This document shows positions 24,027 through 32,822 of a stretch of 64,000 nucleotides of DNA, in pieces. Each line of letters begins with the position of its first letter. The stretch's first letter is position 1. A program made the translations under genes and the position numbers. The notes beneath the pieces were generated by a model, which had not been told where the DNA came from, ran no database searches, and saw only the letters and a program-made list of their open reading frames with translations. The stretch comes from Streptomyces musisoli. Lineage in GTDB: Bacteria; Actinomycetota; Actinomycetes; Streptomycetales; Streptomycetaceae. The stretch lies in NCBI RefSeq assembly GCF_016741855.1, contig NZ_JAERRH010000020.1:49027-113026 (forward strand). Direction: 5' to 3'.

Positions 24027-25477
24027 AGCACCTGGTGCGCCGGTACCGCGCGCTGCCCATCCGGGCCCGCCTCGCCATGCTGGTCGCGGCGGCGGTGGCG
24101 TTCGCGGTGGCGGCGGTCTCGGTGACGTGCTGGTTCATCGTGGAACGGAAGCTGTACGAGCAGCTCGACGGCGACCTCCAGAAGTCCCTGCGGAACACGA
24201 CGCAGATGGGGCAGTTGCAGTACACCCTCGACAACTGCACCGACACCCCGCAGGCCGGCGACTTCCTCCTCCGGGACAGGTACTCCCAGCTGGTCACGGA
24301 GGACGGCAAGGTCTGCCTCTTCGGGTCCGCCTCGGGCAAGATCAAGGTCACCCAGGCGGACAAGTCCGAGATCGAGCGCCTGGACCCCGACACGCTCTAC
24401 TTCCGCAACGGCAGCGACGACGAGGGCAACGAGCTGCGTGTGCTCACCAAGCCCTTCGGCCCCACCTCGACCGCGAGCGGCGGGCGCGGACCCAACGTCG
24501 GCGTGCTCATCGCCGTACCGCTCACGAGCACCCAGAAGAACCTCAACGACCTCGCCCTGATCCTCCTCCTCGTCTCCGCCATCGGGGTGGTCGGCGCCGG
24601 GGCCGCGGGGCTCGCGGTCGCCCGGGTCGGTCTGCGTCCCGTCGACGAACTGACCGAGGCCGTCGAACACGTGGCCCGTACCGAGGACCTGAGCGTCCGG
24701 ATCCCCGTGGCGGACGACAGCGAGGACGAGGTCGCCCGGCTCTCGCGGTCCTTCAACTCGATGACCGCCTCGCTGGCCAGCTCCCGCGAGCTCCAGCAGC
24801 AGCTGATCGCGGACGCCGGGCACGAGCTGCGCACACCGCTGACCTCGCTGCGGACCAACATCGAACTCCTCACCCGCAGCGAGGAGACGGGCCGGCCGAT
24901 CCCGGCGGAGGACCGCAAGGCGCTGCTCGCCTCGGTGAAGGCGCAGATGACCGAACTGGCGGCGCTGATCGGGGACCTCCAGGAGCTGTCCCGCTCGGAG
25001 GGCCAGCGCGGCGAACGCGTCCAGGTGGTCGCCTTCCAGGACACCGTCGAGTCGGCCCTGCGCCGGGCCCGGCTGCGCGGCCCGGAGCTGTCGATCACCG
25101 CGGACCTGGAACCCTGGTTCGTGCGGGCGGAGCCCTCCGCGCTGGAACGGGCCGTCGTCAACGTCCTCGACAACGCCGTGAAGTTCAGCCCGGAGGGCGG
25201 CACGGTCGAGGTGCGGCTGTGCGAGGGCGTGCTGACCGTCCGCGACCACGGCCCCGGTATCCCGCAGGACGAACTCCCGCACGTCTTCGACCGCTTCTGG
25301 CGCTCCCCCAGCGCGCGGGCCCTGCCGGGCTCCGGCCTCGGCCTGTCCATCGTGGCCCGTACGGTCCGGGAGGCGGGCGGCGAGGTCACCCTGGCCCGCG
25401 CGGAGGGCGGCGGCACCGTGGCGACGGTACGGCTGCCGGGGGCGCCGACCCCGCCGCCGGAGACGCCCGCCGGCTGA
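24023..25477 (+). CDS. Sensor histidine kinase
   Basis: 484 residues. An N-terminal transmembrane helix (LAMLVAAAVAFAVAAVSVTC) and an extracellular domain of about 120 residues with two Cys residues (NCTDTPQAGDFLLRD, DGKVCLFG) are followed by a second helix (LALILLLVSAIGVVGAGAA) and a HAMP domain. The dimerisation box has the phospho-His in DAGHELRTPL. The ATPase domain has the N box (VVNVLDNAVKFS) and G boxes (DHGPGIP, GSGLGLSIV). The GTG start overlaps the regulator stop. It is the partner of the preceding response regulator. Confidence 0.92.
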   Translation: MKHLVRRYRALPIRARLAMLVAAAVAFAVAAVSVTCWFIVERKLYEQLDGDLQKSLRNTTQMGQLQYTLDNCTDTPQAGDFLLRDRYSQLVTEDGKVCLFGSASGKIKVTQADKSEIERLDPDTLYFRNGSDDEGNELRVLTKPFGPTSTASGGRGPNVGVLIAVPLTSTQKNLNDLALILLLVSAIGVVGAGAAGLAVARVGLRPVDELTEAVEHVARTEDLSVRIPVADDSEDEVARLSRSFNSMTASLASSRELQQQLIADAGHELRTPLTSLRTNIELLTRSEETGRPIPAEDRKALLASVKAQMTELAALIGDLQELSRSEGQRGERVQVVAFQDTVESALRRARLRGPELSITADLEPWFVRAEPSALERAVVNVLDNAVKFSPEGGTVEVRLCEGVLTVRDHGPGIPQDELPHVFDRFWRSPSARALPGSGLGLSIVARTVREAGGEVTLARAEGGGTVATVRLPGAPTPPPETPAG

Positions 25478-25486
25478 CGCGGTCCC

Positions 25487-25966
25487 TCAGCCGGGTTTGG
25501 GCATGGTGCGCAGGCGCTCGATCTGGGTCCGGCTGAGGTCGTTCGCCCGGCGCATGTGCCGGGTGATCACCTTCAGTTCGTCCTCGCTGTTGTCGTCGAA
25601 GACCGTCTGCCAGGTCTGTCCGAGGTCGTCCCACAGCGCGGTGACGCGGGCGACGCGTTCCGGTACCGGGGTGACCAGCACACGGCGGCGGTCCTGCCGG
25701 TCGGGCGTGCGGGTGACGTAGCCCGCGCGCTCCAGCCGGTCCACGAGGCGGGTGGCCGAGCCCGTGGTGAGACCGGTCATCCCGGCGATCTGCTTGACCG
25801 TGAGCGGCTCCGGCTCGGCGGTCAGCAGGCTCAGGCACTGCACGTCGGTCGGGTGCAGTCCGAGGTGGTCGGCGACGGCCTGGTTGAACAGCGTGTACGC
25901 GGCCAGATAGCGCCGGGACTCCGCGGCCAGCTCCTCGTAGAGCCGGGCCCGGCTCGGGTCCGTCAT
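25487..25966 (-). CDS. MarR-family transcriptional regulator
   Basis: 159 residues with a MarR winged helix: LHPTDVQCLSLL, LTVKQIAGMTGLTTGSATRL, wing DRQDRRRVLVT, and flanking dimerisation helices. It is divergently transcribed from the NAD(P)-binding protein gene with 105 bp between the starts; three copies of a 13-bp palindrome fill that gap. It is likely an autorepressor that also controls the divergent gene and responds to a small phenolic or reactive compound, as is common for the family. Confidence 0.88.
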   Translation of the reverse strand: MTDPSRARLYEELAAESRRYLAAYTLFNQAVADHLGLHPTDVQCLSLLTAEPEPLTVKQIAGMTGLTTGSATRLVDRLERAGYVTRTPDRQDRRRVLVTPVPERVARVTALWDDLGQTWQTVFDDNSEDELKVITRHMRRANDLSRTQIERLRTMPKPG

Positions 25967-25985
25967 GGATGCCTCCCAAAAATTA

Positions 25986-26043
25986 CTGCGCGGCGCAGCG
26001 AACTCCGCTAATCTCTGCGTGGCGCAGCTGATGCGTCACGCAG
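25986..26043. promoter_or_regulatory. Three tandem 13-bp palindromes between marR-like and nmrA-like genes
   Basis: CTGCGC-G-GCGCAG at 25986-25998 (perfect), CTGCGT-G-GCGCAG at 26015-26027 (one mismatch) and ATGCGT-C-ACGCAG at 26031-26043 (one mismatch). The starts are 29 and 16 bp apart. The position between divergent genes makes them probable MarR binding sites. Confidence 0.7.
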
Positions 26044-26071
26044 CAAGTCTATCGATCCCCGGGGGAGAATC

Positions 26072-26938
26072 ATGCTCACCGTCGCCGTCACCGGCGCCAC
26101 CGGCGCCCAGGGCGGAGCCACCGCCCGCGCCGCGCTCGCCGCCGGCCACCACGTCCGCGCCCTGACCCGGCGCCCGGACTCGCCCGCCGCCGACACCCTG
26201 CGCCAGCTGGGAGCCGAGGTCCGGCACGCCGACTTCGACGACCGCGCCTCCCTCGACGCGGCCCTCGCCGGCGCCGACGCCCTCTTCGCCGTCACCACCC
26301 CGTTCGGCACCGGCACCGACACCGAGATCCGGCAGGGCAAGGCCCTCGTGGACGCCGCGGCCGGGGCCCGCATCGGCCATGTCGTCCTCACCTCCGCCGC
26401 CCACGCCGACCGCGGCACGGGCGTTCCGCACTACGAGAGCAAGTGGGTGATCGAGCGGCATCTGCGCGCCTCCGGCCTGCCCTGGACGGTGATCGCCCCG
26501 GCCGCGTTCATGGACAACTACGCCGGCGGCTGGACCCTCGACGGGCTGCGCTCCGGCAACTTCGCCTGGCCGATGCCGTCCGATCTGCCGCTCACGCTCA
26601 TCCCCGCCGCCGACATCGGCGCGTTCGCCGCCCTCGTCCTCGGGCGCCGGGACGACTTCGCCGGCCACCGCCTCGACATCGCCTCCGACGCCTGCACCCC
26701 CGCGCAGATCGCGGCCGCCCTCGGCGCCGCAGCGGGCCGTCCGATCACACACGAGGAGGTCCCCCTGGCGTACGTCCGCACCCACTCGGAGGATCTGGCG
26801 GCCATGTTCGCCTACTTCACCGGCACGGGTCTCGACGTCGACGTCGCCGGCCTGCGCCACGCCTACCCCGAGGTCGGCTGGCACACCTTCGGCGCGTGGG
26901 CGTCCGGGCAGGACTGGGGCGCACTGCTGGACCGGTGA
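26072..26938 (+). CDS. NmrA-like NAD(P)-binding protein
   Basis: 288 residues of the atypical short-chain dehydrogenase NmrA/HSCARG group. The glycine-rich nucleotide motif is VTGATGAQGG at the N-terminus, followed by RALTRRPDS (2'-phosphate contact) and ADFDDRASLDAAL. A YESK segment is present (HYESKWVIERHL), but the classical SDR catalytic Tyr-x3-Lys context is altered. Such proteins act as NADPH/NADP sensors or quinone reductases. Divergent from MarR, so probably induced by the signal that MarR senses. Confidence 0.86.
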   Translation: MLTVAVTGATGAQGGATARAALAAGHHVRALTRRPDSPAADTLRQLGAEVRHADFDDRASLDAALAGADALFAVTTPFGTGTDTEIRQGKALVDAAAGARIGHVVLTSAAHADRGTGVPHYESKWVIERHLRASGLPWTVIAPAAFMDNYAGGWTLDGLRSGNFAWPMPSDLPLTLIPAADIGAFAALVLGRRDDFAGHRLDIASDACTPAQIAAALGAAAGRPITHEEVPLAYVRTHSEDLAAMFAYFTGTGLDVDVAGLRHAYPEVGWHTFGAWASGQDWGALLDR

Positions 26939-27090
26939 CGGCCGACCCCCGCCGCCCCCGCGGGCCGGCCTCCTCCCCGGCGGACCCCGACCGACCGGCA
27001 TCCGGGCGGCGCAGCGGGATGCCGGCTGCCGGCCGGGGGACCGGACGCCTGCCGCCTCCTGACCGGGACCGGTTCCGTAGGGTGGGCGCC

Positions 27091-28473
27091 ATGCCGGAAG
27101 ACTCACCCCTGATACAGAGCCTGCGTACGGCGGTTGGTGCCGCGCCCGCCGACGTACCGCTCCGACTGCACCTGGCCGAACTGCTCCTGACCGACGGTCA
27201 GCCGGAGGCGGCCGTCGCCGAGGTGGCCGTCGCCCTTCAGCACGCGCCGGGTGACGCGCAGGCGCGGCAGCTCATGGTCCGGGCCATGGGCGTGCCCCCG
27301 CAGACACCGGCCCGGGAGAACCCGGCACCGGCCCGGGAGAATCCGGCCCCGGCCCAGGAGAACCCGGCACCGGTCCAGGAGCCCCACCCCTCGTCGGCCC
27401 CGGAGTCCCGCCCGACGTCGAACCCGGAGCCCCGGCCGGCCTCGGGCCAGGAGCAGGCGCCGGCGCCCGGCGGTCGCCCCCGTTTCGACTGGCGGGCCGC
27501 CGAGGAGCAGGTCGGGGACGTCGTACCGCCCCGGTTCGTCGAGGCCCCGGTGCGGGCGGACGGGGAGGGCGACCCGGGGGACGCCGACGCGTGGGACGTC
27601 GAGGAACCCGGTGGCGTACGGCTCGCCGACGTCGGCGGGATGCACGAGGTCAAGGACCGGCTGGAGGCCGCCTTCCTCGCGCCGCTGCGCAACCCCGAGC
27701 TGCGCAAGCTGTACGGCAAGAGCCTGCGGGGCGGGCTGCTGCTGTACGGGCCGCCCGGCTGCGGCAAGACGTTCATCGCGCGGGCCGTCGCCGGGGAACT
27801 CGGGGCCTCCTTCCTGTCGGTGTCGGTCAACGACGTGCTCGACATGTGGATCGGCAACTCCGAGCGCAACATGCACGAGGTCTTCCGGACCGCCCGCCGG
27901 CAGGCCCCCTGTGTGGTCTTCCTCGACGAGCTGGACGCGCTCGGCGCCAAGCGCAGCCGTACCGCGCACAGCGGGATGCGCAACACCGTCAACCAGCTGC
28001 TGACCGAGCTGGACGGCATCGACTCCGCCGCCAACGAGGGGGTGTTCGTCCTCGCCGCCACCAATGTGCCCTGGGACGTGGACAACGCCCTGCGCCGGCC
28101 GGGACGGCTGGACCGCACCCTGCTCGTGCTGCCGCCCGACGCGCCGGCCCGCGAGGCGATCATCCGGTACCACCTGCGGGACCGGCCCATCGAGAACGTC
28201 GACCCGGCGAAGCTGGCCAAGGTCACCGACGGGCTCTCCGGGGCCGACCTGGCCCACGTCTGCGAGGCCGCCGCCGAACGCGCGCTCCTCGACTCGGCCC
28301 GGACGGGCACCGTGCGCCTGATCGGGATGAAGGACCTGCTGGCGGCCGCGAAAGAGGTCGTGCCGTCGGCCGAGCCGTGGTTCGCCGCCGCCCGGAACGT
28401 GGCGATGTTCGCCAACGAGGGCGGGATGTACGACGACCTGATCGCCTATCTGAAGAAGCGGCGGAAGCTGTGA
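27091..28473 (+). CDS. AAA+ ATPase with N-terminal TPR-like and Pro-rich linker
   Basis: 460 residues. The N-terminal 65 residues form a short TPR-like helical pair (LRLHLAELLLTDGQPEAAVA). A Pro/Glu-rich linker follows and contains four copies of a heptad of the type ARENPAP. Then comes one AAA domain with Walker A GPPGCGKT, Walker B CVVFLDELDAL, sensor 1 AATN and arginine fingers in RRPGRLDR, resembling the FtsH/Cdc48 group but without a protease domain. It overlaps the next gene by GTGA. It may act as a disassembly or remodelling ATPase; substrates are unknown. Confidence 0.87.
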   Translation: MPEDSPLIQSLRTAVGAAPADVPLRLHLAELLLTDGQPEAAVAEVAVALQHAPGDAQARQLMVRAMGVPPQTPARENPAPARENPAPAQENPAPVQEPHPSSAPESRPTSNPEPRPASGQEQAPAPGGRPRFDWRAAEEQVGDVVPPRFVEAPVRADGEGDPGDADAWDVEEPGGVRLADVGGMHEVKDRLEAAFLAPLRNPELRKLYGKSLRGGLLLYGPPGCGKTFIARAVAGELGASFLSVSVNDVLDMWIGNSERNMHEVFRTARRQAPCVVFLDELDALGAKRSRTAHSGMRNTVNQLLTELDGIDSAANEGVFVLAATNVPWDVDNALRRPGRLDRTLLVLPPDAPAREAIIRYHLRDRPIENVDPAKLAKVTDGLSGADLAHVCEAAAERALLDSARTGTVRLIGMKDLLAAAKEVVPSAEPWFAAARNVAMFANEGGMYDDLIAYLKKRRKL

Positions 28474-29594
28474 GCACCGGACTGCACCCGGCCCTGGAGC
28501 GGGCGGACGCACTGTACGCACTGGGCCGGTACGACGAGGTGAAGACGCTGCTCGGGCAGCGGCTCGCCGAGGACCCGGAGGACGTCCGCGCCTGGGTCCG
28601 GCTCGCCCGCTGCCATCTGCGGGTGGAGGGCGAGGCGGACCGGGCGCTGGAGGCGACGGACCGGGCGCTCGCGCTCGCCCCGGAGGACACGGGCGCCCTC
28701 ATCCAGCGCGCCTACGCCCTCCAGGCGGCCGGCCGGCTCGTGGACACGGAGGAGGTCCTGCGGGAGGTCATCCGGCTGGACCCCGGCTACTGGGTCGGCT
28801 ACGCGCAGCTCGGCCACTGGCTCTACCGCATCCGGGCCCTGCGCTTCGGGCACGCCAACGGCGGCGAGGTCACCCGGGAGGCCATGGACTCCTTCCTGAG
28901 GGAGTCCGACGAACTGGCCCGCGAGGCGGTCCGGCTGGCGCCCGAGGAGGTGTTCCCGTACGAGGTGCGCCGGACGATCGCCGACCTGTCGGGCGACCGG
29001 GCCCTCGCCGCCGAGATGGACCAGGCGATCCTGCGGATCGACCCGAACCATCCGCAGGCGCTGGCCCGGCACACCCGGCAGGCCGCCGCCGCACCGGGCG
29101 TCAAGGCCGCCGAGGCCGCCACGCTCTACGCCGACGCCCTCGCCGCCGCCCCGGACTCGGCCCCGATGCGGCAGGGCCTGGACGACGCCTCGTACCGGCT
29201 GCTGCGCGGGGTGCGCTGGATCGCCCTGCTGTGCGTGGGACTCGCCGGGGCGATGCTCGACCTCTTCGCCACCGACGGCCACGCCCAGCGCGAACTGCCG
29301 GTGCCCGTCGGCCAACGGCTGTGGACGCTGGTTCCGTTCGCCGCGCTCTGGGCGGTGGGTGCCCTGCTCCGCTTCCGGCGGCTGCGCAAGGGCGTCCAGT
29401 ACAACCTCCGCTCGCTGATCCGGCGCCGCCGCTGGCCCCGGATCGTGCTCGGCCAGGCCGCCTGGGCCATGCTGTGCGCGCTGCTGCTCACGCAGGTGCC
29501 GTGGGCGGACCGGCCGGTCCCGCAGATCGTCTTCTGGGCGGGGCTGGCCCCGACGGCGGCCACGATCTGGTTCGACCGGCGGAAGGCGAACTGA
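28470..29594 (+). CDS. TPR-repeat membrane protein
   Basis: 374 residues. The N-terminal two-thirds carries tetratricopeptide repeats (ERADALYALGRYDEVKTLLG, RALEATDRALALAPEDTGAL, YALQAAGRLVDTEEVLREVI). The C-terminal third has four hydrophobic helices (WIALLCVGLAGAMLDLF, WTLVPFAALWAVGALL, LGQAAWAMLCALLL, VFWAGLAPTAATI). The GTG start overlaps the stop of the AAA+ gene, so the two products are probably made in fixed ratio and work together at the membrane, the TPR part acting as scaffold or adaptor. No named family function. Confidence 0.85.
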   Translation: MSTGLHPALERADALYALGRYDEVKTLLGQRLAEDPEDVRAWVRLARCHLRVEGEADRALEATDRALALAPEDTGALIQRAYALQAAGRLVDTEEVLREVIRLDPGYWVGYAQLGHWLYRIRALRFGHANGGEVTREAMDSFLRESDELAREAVRLAPEEVFPYEVRRTIADLSGDRALAAEMDQAILRIDPNHPQALARHTRQAAAAPGVKAAEAATLYADALAAAPDSAPMRQGLDDASYRLLRGVRWIALLCVGLAGAMLDLFATDGHAQRELPVPVGQRLWTLVPFAALWAVGALLRFRRLRKGVQYNLRSLIRRRRWPRIVLGQAAWAMLCALLLTQVPWADRPVPQIVFWAGLAPTAATIWFDRRKAN

Positions 29595-29676
29595 GCGCAC
29601 TTTCCACAGCTGTGGACGAGGCCGACGCCCGATCCCGGCGGCGCCTGCCCGTGCCCCCACCGGGCGCTTCGGCGAA

Positions 29677-29706
29677 ATACCCCTGAGAAAGAGCTCTCAG
29701 GGGTAT
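29677..29706. terminator. Bidirectional terminator between convergent genes
   Basis: A perfect 12-bp stem (ATACCCCTGAGA and TCTCAGGGGTAT) with a 6-base loop, located between the 3' ends of the TPR gene and the 5'-nucleotidase gene. A/T-rich ends of the stem suit termination in both directions. Confidence 0.8.
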
Positions 29707-29792
29707 CCGGGAACCCGTGGAACGCTCACACAGGTTCTACCGCCGGGCTTTCACCGCCCGGCCTTCGCTGTACGGCCTTCGCTGCCCGGCCA

Positions 29793-31580
29793 CTACTGCA
29801 CGATGGTGATCCGGTCGGCCTTCGGCGGGGTGATCGGGTTCGCGGCCGACGAGTTCGCCGTCAGGTACTTCTCCAGCGCCGTCAGGTCGTCCGTGCCCAC
29901 CAGGTCGCCCGTGCCCTGGGCCAGCGTCGGGAAGCCGTCGCCGCCGCCCGCGAGGAAGCTGTTGGTGGCGACGCGGTAGGTGGCCGCCGGGTCGATCGGG
30001 GCGCCGTTCAGCCGGATGGAGTCGGTGACCACGCGGTCCGCGCCGGACTTGGTGAGGTCCAGGGTGTAGGTGAGGTTCGCCGACGGCTGGAGGATCTTCA
30101 CGGCCGCCGCGTTGGGGCCGCTGACCTGCTCCTTGAGCACCTGGACCAGCTGGGCGCCGGTGAAGTCCTGGAGGTTCACGGTGTTGGCGAACGGCTGGAC
30201 GGTGAAGCCCTCGGCGTAGGTGACCACGCCGTCGCCCTCGGCGCCCTTGGCCGCGTAGGTCAGGCCGGCCCGGACCCCGCCCGGGTTCATCAGGGCCAGG
30301 CTGGTCTTCGGGTCCAGCTCACGGCCGTAGGCGAGCTGCGCGTCGGCGATCAGGTCGCCCATCGGGGACTCGGTGCCCGTGTTGTCGACGTCGGCGGAGA
30401 TGTAGCCGATGGCGCGGTTGCCGATCGGGGCGGCCAGGGTGTTCCACCTGCCGATCAGGTCCGTCATGTCCTGGGCCTTGGGGACGTCCCGGGTGACCAC
30501 GTGGTTCGCGGACTTCACCGCCGTACGCACGATGTCGCCGGTGCGGCGGTCGTACGTCAGCGTGGTGTCGGTGTACAGGCGGCCGAAGGAGGCGGCCGAG
30601 GTGACCATGCGGGGCCGGCCCGACGGGTCCGGGATCGTGCAGACGTACGCGGTGTGGGTGTGGCCGGTGACGAGGGCGTCCACCGCGGGCGTGACGTTCT
30701 TTGCGATGTCCACGATCGGGCCGGAGATGCCGTCGCCCGCGCCCGGGGAGTCGCAGTCGTAGTTGTAGGAGCCGGAGGCCGGGAAGCCGCCCTCGTGGAT
30801 CAGGGCCACGATCGATTTCACGCCCTGGCGCTGGAGCACCTTGGCGTACTTGTTGATGGTCTCGGCCTCGTCCTTGAAGGTCAGGCCCTTGATGCCGTCG
30901 GCGGAGACGATGCCCGGGGTGCCCTCGAGCGTGACCCCGATGAAGCCGATCTTGACGCCCTTCTTCTGCCAGACCCAGTACGGCTTCAGGATCGGCCGGC
31001 CGGTCTTCTCGTCCAGGACGTTGGCGGCCAGGTAGGGGAAGTCCGCGCCCTCGAACCTCTTGCCCGCGTAGCAGCCGTCCGTCGGGTGGCAGCCGCCGTT
31101 CTGCAGACGGGCCAGCTCCCGCGCGCCCTCGTCGAACTCGTGGTTGCCGACCGAGGTGACGTCCAGGTCCAGCTTGTCGAGGGCCTCGATGGTGGGCTCG
31201 TCGTGGAACAGGCCCGACAGCAGCGGGGAGGCGCCCACCATGTCGCCGCCGGCCGCGGTGATCGAGTACGGGTGCCCCTCGCGGGCCTGGCGGAGGTGGG
31301 TGGCGAGGTACTCGACACCGCCCGCGTCGACCGTCTTCGTGGTGCCGTCCGGCTGGAGTTCGGTGACCCGGCCGGAAGAGCCGGACGGGGGCTCCAGGTT
31401 GCCGTGCAGGTCGTTGAAGGAGAGGAGCTGGACGTCCTGGTAGCGGCCCGGACGGTGGTGGTGGCTCTCGTGCGCGTCCGCCGGGAGGGCGGCGGTCAGC
31501 GCCGCCGCCGTGGCGAGACCGGCTGCGGTCGCGAGGAGGCCATAGGTACGGCGTCTGGGACGCCGGGGCGCGGCTGGCAT
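29793..31580 (-). CDS. Secreted 5'-nucleotidase/2',3'-cyclic phosphodiesterase family
   Basis: 595 residues with an N-terminal signal sequence (Arg-rich start RRPRRRTYGLL, hydrophobic core, cleavage near ADAHE); the paired Arg suggests Tat export. The metallophosphatase domain has FNDLHGNLEP, GGDMVGASPLLSG, GNHEFDEG and the His-containing GHTHTAY. The C-terminal 5_nucleotid_C domain has NPGGVRAGL and NSFLAGGGDGFP. It releases phosphate from extracellular nucleotides. Its relatives in Streptomyces belong to the phosphate-starvation response, which fits the ppk and pst genes nearby. I found no clear PHO box directly upstream. Confidence 0.92.
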   Translation of the reverse strand: MPAAPRRPRRRTYGLLATAAGLATAAALTAALPADAHESHHHRPGRYQDVQLLSFNDLHGNLEPPSGSSGRVTELQPDGTTKTVDAGGVEYLATHLRQAREGHPYSITAAGGDMVGASPLLSGLFHDEPTIEALDKLDLDVTSVGNHEFDEGARELARLQNGGCHPTDGCYAGKRFEGADFPYLAANVLDEKTGRPILKPYWVWQKKGVKIGFIGVTLEGTPGIVSADGIKGLTFKDEAETINKYAKVLQRQGVKSIVALIHEGGFPASGSYNYDCDSPGAGDGISGPIVDIAKNVTPAVDALVTGHTHTAYVCTIPDPSGRPRMVTSAASFGRLYTDTTLTYDRRTGDIVRTAVKSANHVVTRDVPKAQDMTDLIGRWNTLAAPIGNRAIGYISADVDNTGTESPMGDLIADAQLAYGRELDPKTSLALMNPGGVRAGLTYAAKGAEGDGVVTYAEGFTVQPFANTVNLQDFTGAQLVQVLKEQVSGPNAAAVKILQPSANLTYTLDLTKSGADRVVTDSIRLNGAPIDPAATYRVATNSFLAGGGDGFPTLAQGTGDLVGTDDLTALEKYLTANSSAANPITPPKADRITIVQ

Positions 31581-31803
31581 GGAAACCCCCCTGTGGGTCG
31601 GCTGTGGTGGCTCGCGCAGCCTAGGGTCAACGCGCGTAGCGCGACAGGGGGTTCGGGGTTACATCCTGGTTTCCCTTTGCCTGCTTGCGGGGCCGGCCGG
31701 GACGCCTGCCCCGCACCGCCGGCGCTCCGCGCGGCCGGTGCGTCCGTTCCTTTGCGACCGGCGTACCGGGACTTCGCCCCGGCCGCCCCGTACCCTCGTA
31801 CGC

Positions 31804-32730
31804 ATGAGCAGCGACGACATCGTGCGGGGCTTCCCCGCCCGCTCCATCGAGACCTTCTCCGCGCTCACCCCGGACCGGGCCGAGGCCGTCCTGCGCCTGC
31901 TCGGCGAGGCCGCCCGGGTCGACGGCCAGCAGCCGGTGTCCGAGCAGGGCCGGCTGCAACTGCGCGGCGGAGCCCGCGAGGGCGTCTCGCATCTGCTGCT
32001 GTCGGTCGACGGCGAACTCGTCGGGTACGCCCAGCTGGAGGACACCGACCCGGTCGAGGCGCCGGCCGCCGAGCTGGTCGTGGATCCCGCGCAGCGCGGA
32101 CACGGGCACGGCCGGGCGCTCGGCTCCGCCCTGCTCGCCGCCTCCGGCAAGCGGCTGCGGGTGTGGGCGCACGGCGGACACCCCGCCGCCCGGCATCTCG
32201 CGCAGGTGCTCGGCCTGACCCTGTTCCGCGAACTGCGGCAGATGCGGCGCCCGTTGGCCGGCCTGGAGCTGCCCGACCCGGTGCTTCCCGAGGGTGTGAC
32301 CGTGCGCGCCTTCGTGCCCGGCAAGGACGACGCGGCCTGGCTCGCGGTGAACGCCGCGGCCTTCGCGCACCACCCGGAGCAGGGCTCGCTGACCCAGCGC
32401 GACCTGGACGACCGCAAGGCCGAGCCGTGGTTCGACCCGGCCGGGTTCTTCCTCGCCGAGCGCCGCGGGGAGCTGATCGGCTTCCACTGGACCAAGGTGC
32501 ACGCCGAGGAGGGGCTCGGCGAGGTGTACGTCCTCGGGGTGCGGCCCGGGGAGCAGGGCGGCGGGCTCGGCAAGGCGCTGACCACGGTCGGACTGCGTCA
32601 TCTGGCCGCCCAGCAGCTGCCGACCGCGATGCTCTACGTCGACGCCGACAACAAGGCGGCGGTGTCGGTGTACGAGCGGCTGGGCTTCACGGTCCACGAG
32701 ACGGACCTGATGTACCGCAGCGAAACCTGA
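31804..32730 (+). CDS. mshD: Mycothiol synthase
   Basis: 308 residues with two tandem GNAT domains. The N-terminal one has VDPAQRGHGHGRALGSALL. The C-terminal, catalytic one has YVLGVRPGEQGGGLGKAL (acetyl-CoA pyrophosphate loop) and ends in LYVDADNKAAVSVYERLGF. It acetylates Cys-GlcN-inositol, the last step of mycothiol synthesis, which is the actinobacterial thiol. The ATG lacks an RBS; TACCCT at 31791-31796 would place the transcription start at or next to it, suggesting a leaderless message. A strong terminator follows the stop. Confidence 0.9.
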   Translation: MSSDDIVRGFPARSIETFSALTPDRAEAVLRLLGEAARVDGQQPVSEQGRLQLRGGAREGVSHLLLSVDGELVGYAQLEDTDPVEAPAAELVVDPAQRGHGHGRALGSALLAASGKRLRVWAHGGHPAARHLAQVLGLTLFRELRQMRRPLAGLELPDPVLPEGVTVRAFVPGKDDAAWLAVNAAAFAHHPEQGSLTQRDLDDRKAEPWFDPAGFFLAERRGELIGFHWTKVHAEEGLGEVYVLGVRPGEQGGGLGKALTTVGLRHLAAQQLPTAMLYVDADNKAAVSVYERLGFTVHETDLMYRSET

Positions 32731-32742
32731 CATACCTGCACG

Positions 32743-32777
32743 AGAGGGGCGGCCGGGTTGACGGCCGCCCCTCTTTT
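32743..32777 (+). terminator. Intrinsic terminator of mshD
   Basis: A perfect 13-bp stem (AGAGGGGCGGCCG and its complement) with loop GGTTGA, followed by TTTT. A textbook rho-independent terminator 13 bp after the mshD stop. Confidence 0.88.
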
Positions 32778-32780
32778 GCA

Positions 32781-32814
32781 CCACCCTTTCACTACTCAAT
32801 TAGTGAAAGGGTGG
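32781..32814. promoter_or_regulatory. Perfect 14-bp inverted repeat: operator of the GntR/ABC operon
   Basis: Arms CCACCCTTTCACTA (32781-32794) and TAGTGAAAGGGTGG (32801-32814) are exactly complementary, with spacer CTCAAT. It ends 8 bp before the GntR start codon. The A/T-rich centre probably overlaps the promoter. This is the expected position for YtrA-type autorepression. Confidence 0.8.
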
Positions 32815-32822
32815 TTGTACCG

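Noticed and set aside
23292..25477. Two-component system as the PhoR-PhoP pair
   Set aside because: The kinase has a large extracellular sensor with paired Cys and the genes are not next to phoU; the surrounding genes do not fit phoRP.
31581..31803. PHO box for the 5'-nucleotidase gene
   Set aside because: I found no convincing pair of 11-bp GTTCAC-type units in the correct orientation.
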